Assembly (NCBI RefSeq): GCF_902491285.1
Contig: NZ_CABUHK010000030.1
Location: forward strand, 1-53,910
Reading direction: 5' to 3'
Length of the DNA: 53,910 nucleotides
Source: an uncultured Bacteroides sp.
GTDB lineage: Bacteria > Bacteroidota > Bacteroidia > Bacteroidales > Bacteroidaceae
The notes beneath the pieces were generated by a model. That model saw nothing but the letters and a program-made list of their open reading frames with translations. It made no database searches and had not been told where the DNA came from. How positions within the stretch are numbered: the stretch's first letter is position 1; each line of letters opens with the position of its first letter. A program made the translations under genes and the position numbers. Positions 26,462-35,339 of the stretch are shown in pieces.

Positions 26462-27595
26462 GTGAAATCTCCTGTTCTGACTATCACGTTGCTTTGCCTG
26501 CTCTTTTTGGCAAGCTGTATCACCCGTAATAAAACATCTCTGGAAACATTCAACCAAGATGTATATACCCCTGAATATGCTTCGGGATTTAAAATTCTGG
26601 GTGCCGAGAACGCCGCCAGCACACTAATACAGATTACCAATCCGTGGCAAGGCGCCAACGATGTAACAATGTCCTATTTTGTTACGCGCAACGGTGAGCA
26701 GGCGCCTGCCGGATTCAATGGTCCCGTTATCCCTGCCGGAGCAAAACAGATTGTATGTATGTCTTCTTCCTACATTGCCATGCTTGACGCATTGGGAGAA
26801 ATTAGCCGGATCGTCGGAGTTTCGGGTATCGATTATATCGCCAATCCCTACATTCTTGCCCACAAAGATTCAATCAAGGATATGGGGCCTGAAATGAACT
26901 ACGAACTGTTGATTGGATTAAAACCCGATGTAGTTTTGCTCTATGGCATAGGTGACGCCCAAACCGCTGTAACAGACAAACTAAAAGAACTTTCCATACC
27001 TTATTTATATATGGGAGAATACTTGGAAGAATCACCGCTCGGCAAAGCCGAATGGATGATTGTTCTTTCCGAACTGACAGACAAACGGGAAAAGGGAATA
27101 GAAATATTCCGGGAAATCCCCCAACGTTATCATGCACTGAAAGCCCTCACAGATTCCGTCAGCCAGCGCCCTACCGTAATGTTCAACACTCCGTGGAACG
27201 ATAGTTGGGTAATGCCTTCCACTCAAAGTTATATGGCACGACTGATTGCCGATGCAGGTGCAGAGTACATTTATAAAGAAAACAGTTCCAACAGTTCAAC
27301 CCCAATCGGACTGGAAACAGCCTATGGACTGATACAAAAAGCCGATTACTGGATTAATGTCGGTTCAGCAACTACGCTTGATGAGCTGAAAGCTGTCAAC
27401 CCCAAATTCGCAGACGCAAAAGCCGTGAATGCAAAGACTGTTTATAACAATAACTTACGGTTGACACCGACAGGCGGAAACGACTATTGGGAATCGGCAG
27501 TTGTCCGTCCCGATGTTGTATTACGCGACTTGATTCATATTTTTCATCCGGAACTTGTATCCGACTCACTTTATTATTACAGGCGTCTGGAATGA
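26462..27595 (+). CDS. btuF: ABC transporter periplasmic corrinoid-binding lipoprotein (BtuF-type)
   Basis: I place the start at the GTG at 26462 (377 residues), because it gives a lipoprotein signal, MKSPVLTITLLCLLFLASC, with Cys19. The longer reading from TTG at 26408 would start inside the promoter. The body is a class III (BtuF/FhuD-like) binding protein: IVCMSSSYIAMLDALGEISRIVGVSGIDYI, then ELLIGLKPDVVLLYGIGDAQTAVTDKLKELSIPYLYMGEYLEESPLGKAEWM, and SSNSSTPIGLETAYGLIQKADYWINVGSATT. It captures B12 in the periplasm for BtuCD. It overlaps btuC by four bases (ATGA). Family members also bind ferric siderophores or heme; the neighbouring riboswitch and btuB point to corrinoids. Confidence 0.88.
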   Translation: MKSPVLTITLLCLLFLASCITRNKTSLETFNQDVYTPEYASGFKILGAENAASTLIQITNPWQGANDVTMSYFVTRNGEQAPAGFNGPVIPAGAKQIVCMSSSYIAMLDALGEISRIVGVSGIDYIANPYILAHKDSIKDMGPEMNYELLIGLKPDVVLLYGIGDAQTAVTDKLKELSIPYLYMGEYLEESPLGKAEWMIVLSELTDKREKGIEIFREIPQRYHALKALTDSVSQRPTVMFNTPWNDSWVMPSTQSYMARLIADAGAEYIYKENSSNSSTPIGLETAYGLIQKADYWINVGSATTLDELKAVNPKFADAKAVNAKTVYNNNLRLTPTGGNDYWESAVVRPDVVLRDLIHIFHPELVSDSLYYYRRLE

Positions 27596-28608
27596 AACAA
27601 CCTCGCAAACATACCGCACTTTTATTTATCGCGCTAGGCATAACCGCCCTGTCATTACTAGTCATAGATATGGCAACCGGAGACACGTATATCCCTGTCT
27701 CCAAAGTATGGGCAGTGCTCACCGGGGGTGAATGTGATGAAATGACACGCAACATTCTTCTTTCTATCCGGTTTATACGGGTAATAGTAGCGGCACTGAT
27801 AGGTATAGCACTCTCTATAAGTGGTTTGCAGATGCAGACGGTTTTCCAAAACCCATTGGCAGACCCCTATTTGCTGGGAGTTAGTTCGGGGGCAGGATTA
27901 GGGGTTGCCTTGTTTGTACTGGGAGCCCCATTACTCGGTTGGTCGGAATTTCCACTACTTCAGTCATTAGGCATCGTTGGTTCCGGCTGGATAGGAACGG
28001 CTGTCATTTTATTGGGAGTAGCCATTATCAGCCGGAAAGTAAAAAATATCCTCGGTGTATTGATTATGGGAGTCATGATAGGTTATGTGGCAGGCGCCAT
28101 TATCCAGATACTACAATATCTGAGTTCTGCCGAACAGTTGAAAATGTTCACACTTTGGTCAATGGGCTCTCTCGGACACATCACCACTACCCAACTGGGA
28201 ATCATGACGCCTATGCTATGTCTGGGACTACTCATTTCCGTAGCCTGTATCAAACCGTTGAACCTGTTGCTTCTCGGAGAAAACTACGCACGGACAATGG
28301 GAATGAATATCAAGCGCTCACGCACATTCATCTTCATTTCTACCGCATTGCTGACAGGAACGGTGACCGCATTCTGCGGTCCGGTAGGTTTTATCGGGCT
28401 GGCAGTGCCGCACGTCACACGGTTACTATTTAACAACGCCGACCACCGGATACTTGTCCCCGGCACTATGCTGACAGGACTTATCAGCATGCTTCTCTGC
28501 GACATCATCGCCAAGCAATTCCTGCTTCCGGTGAACTGCATCACCGCCTTGCTCGGTGTTCCGGTCATTTTATGGGTAATAGCTAAAAACTTGTATAGAT
28601 TCAAATGA
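27592..28608 (+). CDS. btuC: ABC transporter permease (BtuC/FecCD family)
   Basis: The ATG at 27592 overlaps the btuF stop, giving 338 residues beginning MKQPRKHTALLFIALGITALSLL; a longer reading would run 35 residues into btuF and is rejected. It has about ten membrane helices and the FecCD signature parts: SIRFIRVIVAALIGIALSISGLQMQTVFQNPLADPYLLGVSSGAGLG, the GFIGLAVPHVTRLLF loop that touches the ATPase, and DIIAKQFLLPVNCITALLGVPVILWVI at the end. It forms the inner-membrane channel with BtuD. It overlaps btuD by four bases. Confidence 0.93.
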   Translation: MKQPRKHTALLFIALGITALSLLVIDMATGDTYIPVSKVWAVLTGGECDEMTRNILLSIRFIRVIVAALIGIALSISGLQMQTVFQNPLADPYLLGVSSGAGLGVALFVLGAPLLGWSEFPLLQSLGIVGSGWIGTAVILLGVAIISRKVKNILGVLIMGVMIGYVAGAIIQILQYLSSAEQLKMFTLWSMGSLGHITTTQLGIMTPMLCLGLLISVACIKPLNLLLLGENYARTMGMNIKRSRTFIFISTALLTGTVTAFCGPVGFIGLAVPHVTRLLFNNADHRILVPGTMLTGLISMLLCDIIAKQFLLPVNCITALLGVPVILWVIAKNLYRFK

Positions 28609-29360
28609 TTGAGCTTAAGGAACTGACACTAGGATACGGACAGCGCACGCTGTTGAAAACGGTAAATGCCCGAATCACAGGCGGACAACTCGTCGCACTG
28701 TTGGGACGCAACGGAACTGGAAAAAGTACCCTCCTACGTGCTATTATGGGACTGGAAAGTCCCCAATCGGGAAAAATCAATCTGCAAGGAAAAGACATAG
28801 CTTCACAAAAACCGGAAAAACTAGCCCGGAACATCAGTTTCGTAACCACCGACAAAGTACGCATCACCAATCTTCGTTGCAAGGATGTGGTAGCGTTAGG
28901 ACGCGCTCCCTACACAAATTGGCTCGGTCAGCTTCAATCAGAAGACCAGAAAATAGTGGATAATGCCATGCAGTTGGTCGGCATGTCCGGCTATGCAGAA
29001 AAGACAATGGATAAGATGTCCGACGGTGAATGTCAGAGAATCATGATTGCCCGTGCACTTGCGCAGGATACTCCGGTTATCCTGCTCGACGAGCCGACTG
29101 CCTTTCTTGACTTGCCCAATCGTTATGAACTCTGCTTACTACTGAAAAAATTGGCACAAAAAGAAGGCAAATGTATCTTGTTCTCCACACATGACCTTGA
29201 CATCGCATTATCGCTTTGTGACTCCATTATGCTGATAGATAACCCGTATATGTACACTTTACCCACTTCGGAAATGATAACCAGCGGACATATAGAAAGG
29301 CTTTTTCGTAATGAATCGGTGACATTCGATGCTCAAGAGATGAGAGTGCGTATCAAATGA
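28605..29360 (+). CDS. btuD: ABC transporter ATP-binding protein (BtuD/FepC type)
   Basis: The 251-residue ATPase has the Walker A GRNGTGKST (about 34-42), signature motif MSDGECQRIMIARAL (an LSGGE variant), Walker B VILLDEPTAFLD and switch histidine FSTHD. These are complete, so it should be active. It energises corrinoid passage through BtuC. The gene is last of the three-gene unit; 152 bases separate it from the MATE gene, with that gene's own promoter between. Confidence 0.93.
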   Translation: MIELKELTLGYGQRTLLKTVNARITGGQLVALLGRNGTGKSTLLRAIMGLESPQSGKINLQGKDIASQKPEKLARNISFVTTDKVRITNLRCKDVVALGRAPYTNWLGQLQSEDQKIVDNAMQLVGMSGYAEKTMDKMSDGECQRIMIARALAQDTPVILLDEPTAFLDLPNRYELCLLLKKLAQKEGKCILFSTHDLDIALSLCDSIMLIDNPYMYTLPTSEMITSGHIERLFRNESVTFDAQEMRVRIK

Positions 29361-29434
29361 AGTTTTTCTACATATACCATCAATCTGTCGTACAAATATA
29401 TCACTAACATAAGAAAATCTCACTGACCGGACAG

Positions 29435-29481
29435 AAATTACCAAATGGTAATTTTTATCTCCTTTCATACCTCTACCTTTG
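29435..29481 (+). promoter_or_regulatory. MATE-crp promoter with 20-base palindromic operator
   Basis: TACCTTTG at 29474-29481 fits the -7 consensus. Positions 29435-29454 read AAATTACCAAATGGTAATTT, nine-base perfect arms around two bases, ending about 20 bases before the -7 box and so covering the -33 region. A repressor site for the MATE operon is likely; the Crp-family gene in the same operon is one candidate, though the arms do not match TTGAT/ATCAA or the E. coli CRP half-site TGTGA. Confidence 0.55.
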
Positions 29482-29512
29482 CACCCGCTTTAATAAAAAA
29501 AGATAGAAAGTT

Positions 29513-30865
29513 ATGAAAGATAGTATAGATTTCGACAGTATGGACATCTCCACGTTATTCCGTAAATTACTGATACCTACGGTTCTTGGAATGGTTTTCT
29601 CCGCTATATTCGTTATTACGGACGGTATATTTGTAGGGAAAGGAATTGGTAGCGATGCACTGGCAGCCGTCAATATCACAACACCACTTTTTATGATTGC
29701 CGCCGGTATCGGGTTGATGTTCGGAATTGGCGGTTCGGTAGTTGCCTCCATTCATTTATCGCAAGGCAAACGGAAGGCGGCAAGTATTAATATCACTCAG
29801 GCACTTGCTTTCTCCGCACTTATCATACTGATTATGTCAGCTTTGTGTTTCTACTTTGTAGAACCGTTGGGACGATTGCTCGGCAGTTCGGAAAAGTTGT
29901 TGCCGCTTGTGATAGAATATATGTTGTGGTATCTGCCTTTCCTTGTGTTTTACGAGTTATTGAGCACAGGTATGTTCTTTATCCGCCTGGACGGTTCGCC
30001 CAATTATGCAATGATGTGCAATGCCATAGCAGCAATACTCAACATCATTTTAGATTATATTTTCATTTTCGAGTTCGGCTGGGGAATGATGGGAGCCGCT
30101 TTTGCCACCAGCTTGGGAACAGTAGTAGGGGGATTTATGACAGTGGGTTACCTTACCAGGTTCTCCCGCTCTATCAAACTGTACCGCATCAAGTTAAGCC
30201 TTAAAAGCCTGATGCTGACATTGCGTAATGTAGGCTATATGATAAAGTTGGGAACTTCCGCTTTTATCAGTGAGGCATCTATCGCCTGTATGATGTTTTT
30301 AGGAAACTACGTTTTCATCCGTCATCTCGGAGAAGACGGAGTAGCCGCATTCAGCATTGCTTGCTACTTCTTCCCTATCATCTTCATGGTCTACAATGCC
30401 ATTGCGCAATCCGCCCAACCGATTATAAGTTATAACTTCGGAGCCGGACAAGCCGGACGTGTCAGGAAAACTTTGCATCTTGCTCTTCGGACAGCTCTAA
30501 TCTGCGGAATCAGTTTCCTCGTTATCACCGCTCTGTGCCGTCAGGAAATTGTTGCATTATTCATCGACCGCAGCTATCCGGCATTTGATATAGCAGTGAA
30601 CGGCATTCCTTATTTCGGTATCGGATTTATTTTCTTTGCAGTGAATATGATAGGAATCGGTTATTATCAAAGCATTGAACGGGGACAAAGAGCTACTATC
30701 ATTACCCTTCTCCGAGGAATCGTCTTTATGTTGATCGGATTCTTTGCATTACCACCGCTTCTTGGCGTGAAGGGTATTTGGCTCGCTGTTCCGTTAGCCG
30801 AGTTCCTGACAACACTTTATATTATCGGAATTTATCTAAAAGACCGATTCATTGTCCGCCAATGA
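29513..30865 (+). CDS. MATE-family multidrug/cation efflux pump
   Basis: The 450-residue protein has 12 membrane helices in two homologous halves, as usual for MATE pumps. Typical parts are LLIPTVLGMVFSAIFVITDGIFVGKGIGSDALAAVNI, GIGGSVVASIHLSQGKRKAA and, in the second half, AIAQSAQPIISYNFGAGQAGRVRKTL. These pumps export drugs or metabolites using Na+ or H+ gradients. It is followed after 16 bases by a Crp-family regulator gene, and a palindrome overlaps its promoter, so expression is probably inducible. The substrate is unknown. A second MATE gene in the window (35466-36991) is disrupted. Confidence 0.92.
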   Translation: MKDSIDFDSMDISTLFRKLLIPTVLGMVFSAIFVITDGIFVGKGIGSDALAAVNITTPLFMIAAGIGLMFGIGGSVVASIHLSQGKRKAASINITQALAFSALIILIMSALCFYFVEPLGRLLGSSEKLLPLVIEYMLWYLPFLVFYELLSTGMFFIRLDGSPNYAMMCNAIAAILNIILDYIFIFEFGWGMMGAAFATSLGTVVGGFMTVGYLTRFSRSIKLYRIKLSLKSLMLTLRNVGYMIKLGTSAFISEASIACMMFLGNYVFIRHLGEDGVAAFSIACYFFPIIFMVYNAIAQSAQPIISYNFGAGQAGRVRKTLHLALRTALICGISFLVITALCRQEIVALFIDRSYPAFDIAVNGIPYFGIGFIFFAVNMIGIGYYQSIERGQRATIITLLRGIVFMLIGFFALPPLLGVKGIWLAVPLAEFLTTLYIIGIYLKDRFIVRQ

Positions 30866-30881
30866 TGAGTATATTTGCAGT

Positions 30882-31454
30882 ATGGATGCATTCATTGAGA
30901 AACTTAGCGACAGATATAAAGTATCAAAAAACGACATACAGACTTTATTGGACTGTATGGAAGAAGTACATTTCAAAAAAGGAGAATTGATAGTACGCGA
31001 AGGAACAAAGAACAACAATCTTTATTTCATAAGAACAGGAATCTGGCGGGCATATTACCATAAAGACGGAGTAGACACCACTATCTGGTTTGCTTCAGAC
31101 GGAGAAGCTGCTTTCTCCGTCTGGGGATATGTGGATAATGCTTATTCACTGATAAATATTGAAGCGATGTGCGACAGCGTAGCTTATCGCATTTCCCGTG
31201 CCGCTTTGAATCAGCTATTTTCTTCCTCTATCGGACTTGCCAATCTGGGCCTTCGCCTTATGGAGCATCAATTACTTTTACAGGAAAACTGGCTTATCAG
31301 TTCCGGAAGCCCACGAGCTAAAGAGCGTTATCTCACTCTTATCAAAGAGACTCCGGAACTGTTGCAATACGTACCCTTAAAACACATCGCTTCTTATCTG
31401 TGGATAACACCCCAATCATTGAGCAGGATTCGGGCGGAACTTGCCTCTACATAA
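30882..31454 (+). CDS. Crp/Fnr-family transcriptional regulator
   Basis: I use the ATG at 30882 (190 residues); an upstream TTG reading overlaps the MATE gene. The N-terminal cyclic-nucleotide-binding-like beta-roll has EVHFKKGELIVREGTKNNNLYFIRTGIWRAYYHKDG. The C-terminus has PLKHIASYLWITPQSLSRIRAEL, a winged helix-turn-helix. There are no cysteines arranged for an FNR iron-sulphur cluster. The gene is cotranscribed with the MATE pump and may regulate it. Such small Crp-like regulators are common beside efflux genes in Bacteroides. Confidence 0.85.
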   Translation: MDAFIEKLSDRYKVSKNDIQTLLDCMEEVHFKKGELIVREGTKNNNLYFIRTGIWRAYYHKDGVDTTIWFASDGEAAFSVWGYVDNAYSLINIEAMCDSVAYRISRAALNQLFSSSIGLANLGLRLMEHQLLLQENWLISSGSPRAKERYLTLIKETPELLQYVPLKHIASYLWITPQSLSRIRAELAST

Positions 31455-31482
31455 TGTGTATTATAGACTAAGCAAGAAAATA

Positions 31483-32280
31483 TCATTTCTCCGCTAAAAT
31501 TCCCGATGCAGAATGTCCCCAAAGTAGCCGTTCCAAACTTTCATCAACAACACCTAATATATGAAGTTTGGACAACAACCGATAATACGAAGTTTTTCCG
31601 ACACCTTCTATTTTCAATATGCTTTTCCAACCCCCTACTAATACTATTTCAAATAGTTCCTTAACTGTTCCTATCTCCTTATTATGTAGAATATTAGCCA
31701 AACGAGTATCGGCAACTTCATGGACAGACAGATTAAGAACTCTTTCATCCTGCTTCTTATTTACTCTCTTACTATCTTCTGCCAAAAATAGAAAGCGGGC
31801 ATTCATGGCACGTTTTCGATAAGTAGCCAATATACTTTTTCTCAACATCAAACCTTTTAGATGAGAATTATAAATCTGCAATGTACGATCGTAAGTGATT
31901 CGATGCCGGCGAGCAACCTTCTCTATTGGTTCTCCTGTGGAGATAGAATAGAAAATATCACGGGCTTCGGGATGAATAGATTAATTGAGCCAGTTCACGG
32001 ATAATGATTGCATACAAAGGCTTGCACACTTTTTGAGTTCTTAAAACATAGAGCAAATCATCATATTTAGACTGGATAAAATCGCGTTCCAATTTTCTAC
32101 AACTCTCGACAGGTAATCCGCCTCTAAATCAAGTTTTTTTGTGAGCTTCCAGATAGGCAAGCAGAGTATCATCATCCAGAAACAATTGTTCACCAATTCG
32201 GGAACTATGCGTTGGTATAAGACGTGCCGGAAAATGGGCAGACAAACTCCGAAAGTAAAAAAAAACGTTCAACTAATAAG
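31483..32280 (-). pseudogene. Broken gene with a C-terminal helix-hairpin-helix (RpoA-CTD-like) domain
   Basis: The intact 3' part (31483-31980) codes for a helical protein ending VGGWKSILKIEGVGKTSYYRLLSKLHILGV, like the helix-hairpin-helix of the RNA polymerase alpha C-terminal domain. It has no start codon: the frame runs upstream through EARDIFYSISTGEPIEKVARRHRIT to a TAA at 31981-31983. Coding sense then resumes one base out of frame (ESCRKLERDFIQSKYDDLLY, then KPLYAIIIRELAQLIY), is broken by an in-frame TGA near 32130, and continues as SAHFPARLIPTHSSRIGEQL with DDDTLLAYLEAHKKT. A run of nine A at 32257-32265 marks a further likely frameshift near the 5' end. The lesions look like decay, unless several are sequencing errors. 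The family is not recognised with certainty. Confidence 0.65.
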
Positions 32281-32300
32281 AGGTTATCATAGAAAATGAA

Positions 32301-32308
32301 TATTTTTG
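32301..32308 (+). promoter_or_regulatory. -7 box of the accessory two-gene unit
   Basis: TATTTTTG matches TAnnTTTG and lies 24 bases before the ATG at 32333, so the G+C-rich unit has a native-looking promoter. Confidence 0.5.
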
Positions 32309-32332
32309 CACTCAGATTGAATTAGATTTTTT

Positions 32333-33145
32333 ATGACGAGGTTTGATCCAAAACATCCACAGGGCAAATACCCGGGCACAGCGACAATGAAGCCACAGTA
32401 TGTGCTCATTACCGGGAATGGCGAGGAGCGCACAAGTCATGTGACCGTGCCAAAAATCATGAAGGCTGTGTATGAAATTGCCTCCAACAAGTATGTCACT
32501 CTTGAAAAATGCCGTCCGGTCCGTCTTGTACGGGAAGCTGAGTATTTCGCCATGAGTTTCTATCGCGACTCACACATTGCAGTTTATTTCAGAGTAAGGA
32601 AAAAGGTGCTCCGAATGGTTAAGAGCGGTTTTTCCTGCGAGGCGGCGGCCGACATGATGTGCGATTTCTTTCAGTCAGCCAGATTGTCCGATATGTCGGA
32701 CTGGACGTGCGAGGAATTGAACCCCGTACCCCGAAAGAGTGAATCAAGCCTTAGTGTCGATGGCGAAGATTTCCGCTATTTCGGTAGTGCTGATGTTGTG
32801 GCAGCTCTTGAAAATATTATCGATGGCAAATCCGTATGGATGCTTTATGATTTTACCTGCGAGAACGGAGGGTATATAAACATTCGACGGTGTGGCGATG
32901 ACTCAATACACACAGCAAAGTACAAAGTGGAATGTGTCAGATGGACTGAACCGACACCGACCGGATACCGGGCTGTCATATCTGATGTCAACCCCTTGCG
33001 GAACTGGCTGTGGAATCTGGTCGATGGTCGCAAATTTCCTGACCCCACACCTGAATGGGAGAGTTTTGATGTGACCGACTATTTCCAACGATTGGCTTTC
33101 AGGTTTTTAGACGAAGAAGATAAATTAGATAACGATGAACGGTAA
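32333..33145 (+). CDS. Uncharacterised protein coupled to the Sel1/DUF4303-like protein
   Basis: The protein has 270 residues and no signal peptide or membrane helix, so it is probably cytoplasmic. I do not recognise the family. Visible parts are a basic N-terminal half (VPKIMKAVYEIASNKYVTLEKCRPVRLVREAEYF, YFRVRKKVLRMVKSG) and an acidic, aromatic C-terminal half (DGEDFRYFGSADVVAALENIIDGKSVWMLYDFTCENGGYINIRR, then NPLRNWLWNLVDGRKFPDPTPEWESFDVTDYF). Its last 11 bases overlap the start of the next gene, so the two are translationally coupled and likely work together. Codon use (GCG, GGC, CGC, GAC) is richer in G+C than in most neighbours, a sign of transfer. It might belong to a toxin-immunity or stress-response pair, but nothing in it proves that. 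Confidence 0.75.
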   Translation: MTRFDPKHPQGKYPGTATMKPQYVLITGNGEERTSHVTVPKIMKAVYEIASNKYVTLEKCRPVRLVREAEYFAMSFYRDSHIAVYFRVRKKVLRMVKSGFSCEAAADMMCDFFQSARLSDMSDWTCEELNPVPRKSESSLSVDGEDFRYFGSADVVAALENIIDGKSVWMLYDFTCENGGYINIRRCGDDSIHTAKYKVECVRWTEPTPTGYRAVISDVNPLRNWLWNLVDGRKFPDPTPEWESFDVTDYFQRLAFRFLDEEDKLDNDER

Positions 33146-34910
33146 ATACAGTTTGCCCGTAGTGAAGGCAGTAGATATGATCTGGACGAGTTTCGACCGT
33201 GAAGAAATACGACGCGGCTACGCGATGCTTTTCCAGGCGGCGCAGCAAGGCGACGCCGATGCACTGGCATTCGTTGCCCGGTGCTTTATGGGTGAGGAAT
33301 ATGTGTGGAGCGGAGCCGGCTTCGCCACCGACAATGCCAATGCCTCAAAGCTAATTCAGAAAAGTGCGTTGATGGGCAGTGCCACCGGCGTGCTCTGTGC
33401 TGTAAGAAGCGGCAACTTCACCCCTGCCGTGCAGCGGGGGATGCCTTTCGCATCGTTCAAGGAAGCTTTCGAGGAGATTCTCAGTCAGGCGGAGCGTGGC
33501 AATGCGTTTTGCTGCTATATGATAGGCAATGTCTATTACTGGGGCGACTATCTACTTGTCGAACCAGAACTTGCCAAGCAATTCAAAACAGAGAACAAAT
33601 ACTATGCCTGGGCCTACCTGATAGCCAAAGAATGGTATGAGCGCAGTTTCAACGGACGCATCTGTGCCGGTTGGGGCAACTACTGCAAGATCCGCGAGTC
33701 GGGACTGTGCGACATCAAAAAAGATGTCTTTGAAGCTTATTACCAAGCCCTCGCAGAGATTTCCCCGGTGATTTGCAACAACTACGGACATTATCTCGGG
33801 CATGATAAGAAAAACCCTCAAGCAGCTCTGACATACTACGCTAAAGCTGCTTACCGTGGCGACCCACAGGGTGCGTACAATGCCGGTCACACCTACGAGG
33901 GAGGCGAGGAAGTGGAGGAAAATATCGAGGTCGCCTATCAGTTCTATGAAATGGCTGCCAAAGGAGGACATCCCGCGGGACAGTTCGAGATGGGTTACTA
34001 TCATTTTGAAGGATGCGGCAGTGTGGAACAGGATTACGCCAAGGCTGTACAATGGTTTGAAAAGGCGTATGAGAATCCCAAATGCAGCGACGTCACCAAG
34101 ACGCAGGCAGCCGCCTATCTCGGCATTTGCTGTCAGGACGGTTTGGGAGTGGTGCAGGACGATGACGCGGCGTTGGAGTATCTTCAGGAAGTTGAAGAGA
34201 GAATGGACGATTTATGGGATAGCATCAAGGGGAAGGTGCTCAATGCGCTGGGGGTGGCATACGCTTTCGGTCGTGGCACCGATGAAGATATAGAACTTGG
34301 CTACCAATATTTCGAAGATGCTGCAAAACTCGATTCGGAGGAAGCAAAAGAGTATCTACAATATATAAATTCATCGGAGTACGAATCTGATGAACGGGTA
34401 AAGAAAACAAAGGATATAGATTCGTTTTATCAGGGATTGGCAGAAAGAATCAGAGAGGCTGCCGAAAAAGATTTGCATGAAGTTCTTGAGCAAATAGGAG
34501 ATGAACATATTTATACGGCAGCCTTGGTCACCGACAGATACTGCTGCACCCTGTTCCTCGCAGTAAACACCGTTGAGTTTCTGAATGGGAACGGCGGACC
34601 GGACAGCGAGAGCAAATGGTATCCCGATGAATGGGGGTATTCTGACGCCGACAACAGCGAACTGTCGAAACTCAGCAAATTGCTGTGGGAACATCACGAC
34701 AATCTGCCGGGCGAAGCCTTTTTCTTCGATGCCATCATATCCGCTATGAAACAACTCAAGGAGGCGGGAACATTCGGGGGACGCTCGGAAGAGATAACAT
34801 TCTTTGTCTCCATATCGGATGATGAAGAGGCTGAGAATCTTGAAGATTTTTCAGCAAAACTGCTGAACTCGCCGGAACTGGCAGCCGCGTTTTTGAATCG
34901 GGACAAATGA
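33135..34910 (+). CDS. Sel1-repeat protein with a C-terminal DUF4303-like domain
   Basis: The 591-residue protein has no signal peptide. Sel1-type TPR repeats run through the first two thirds; clear units are NPQAALTYYAKAAYRGDPQGAYNAGHTYEGG, NIEVAYQFYEMAAKGGHPAGQFEMGYYHFEG and YAKAVQWFEKAYENP, with weaker units from about residue 20 on. The last 160 residues (from FYQGLAERIREAAEKDLHEVL) include SESKWYPDEWGYSDADNSELSKLSKLLWEH, which resembles DUF4303 proteins. Sel1 repeats act as protein-binding scaffolds. DUF4303-like domains often turn up in accessory and toxin-associated neighbourhoods, from memory. It is coupled to the upstream gene by an 11-base overlap and shares its G+C-rich codon use. 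Confidence 0.8.
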   Translation: MNGKYSLPVVKAVDMIWTSFDREEIRRGYAMLFQAAQQGDADALAFVARCFMGEEYVWSGAGFATDNANASKLIQKSALMGSATGVLCAVRSGNFTPAVQRGMPFASFKEAFEEILSQAERGNAFCCYMIGNVYYWGDYLLVEPELAKQFKTENKYYAWAYLIAKEWYERSFNGRICAGWGNYCKIRESGLCDIKKDVFEAYYQALAEISPVICNNYGHYLGHDKKNPQAALTYYAKAAYRGDPQGAYNAGHTYEGGEEVEENIEVAYQFYEMAAKGGHPAGQFEMGYYHFEGCGSVEQDYAKAVQWFEKAYENPKCSDVTKTQAAAYLGICCQDGLGVVQDDDAALEYLQEVEERMDDLWDSIKGKVLNALGVAYAFGRGTDEDIELGYQYFEDAAKLDSEEAKEYLQYINSSEYESDERVKKTKDIDSFYQGLAERIREAAEKDLHEVLEQIGDEHIYTAALVTDRYCCTLFLAVNTVEFLNGNGGPDSESKWYPDEWGYSDADNSELSKLSKLLWEHHDNLPGEAFFFDAIISAMKQLKEAGTFGGRSEEITFFVSISDDEEAENLEDFSAKLLNSPELAAAFLNRDK

Positions 34911-34927
34911 ACCAATCTACAAGAATC

Positions 34928-35062
34928 ATGATAAAGTATCAGGACAAATACATTCGCTCACTATTTGAAAGCAGCGGAAGCAAAATAATCAAATTCACTA
35001 ATTTGCCTTACGATAAAGAACCTCAATGTTTAGCGTGTATAAACCTCCTGAATTATCGGTAA
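34928..35062 (+). pseudogene. Possible truncated third gene of the accessory unit
   Basis: An ATG 17 bases after the Sel1 gene opens a 44-codon reading, MIKYQDKYIRSLFESSGSKI..., which looks protein-like for about 22 codons. It then runs into the 3' end of the oppositely oriented lipoprotein remnant. This looks like a gene start cut off by a recombination junction near 34990. The fragment is short, so chance is not excluded. Confidence 0.35.
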
Positions 35063-35339
35063 TTGTGATAGTCGAATTTCCCGTAGAGAGCGGAGTAATG
35101 TTAATATGCATACTCTCCAGAGTAACATTAACTACTGTTTCGTCCGAGTTGCTGATAGCATAATGACCATCACCACCGAAAATTATCAATTGAGTTTTGT
35201 CAGATGCAGGAAACAATAAGCTAACCCGATTACCTTCTACCGGATTTGGCTTGTCATTATAAATGGCATAATGTAATTGAATGGGCTTGTTATCATCATC
35301 TTTACTACATCCTGTACTAAAAACAACCAATAGAGACAC
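34998..35339 (-). pseudogene. Lipoprotein gene missing its 5' end
   Basis: The reading (113 residues from a GTG) starts inside what looks like a signal peptide: SLLVSLLVVFSTGC then SKDDDNKP, with no ATG and no positive N-terminus before a stop at 35352-35354. The body (LHYAIYNDKPNPVEGNRVSLLFPASDKTQLIIFGGDGHYAISNSDETVVNV...ITDNSGGLYTLNIEVLY) has an Ig-like, BIG2/DUF-type beta pattern. The lipobox STGC is intact, so only the first dozen codons and the promoter are lost. Loss coincides with the end of the unrelated fragment at 35317-35454. Confidence 0.6.
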
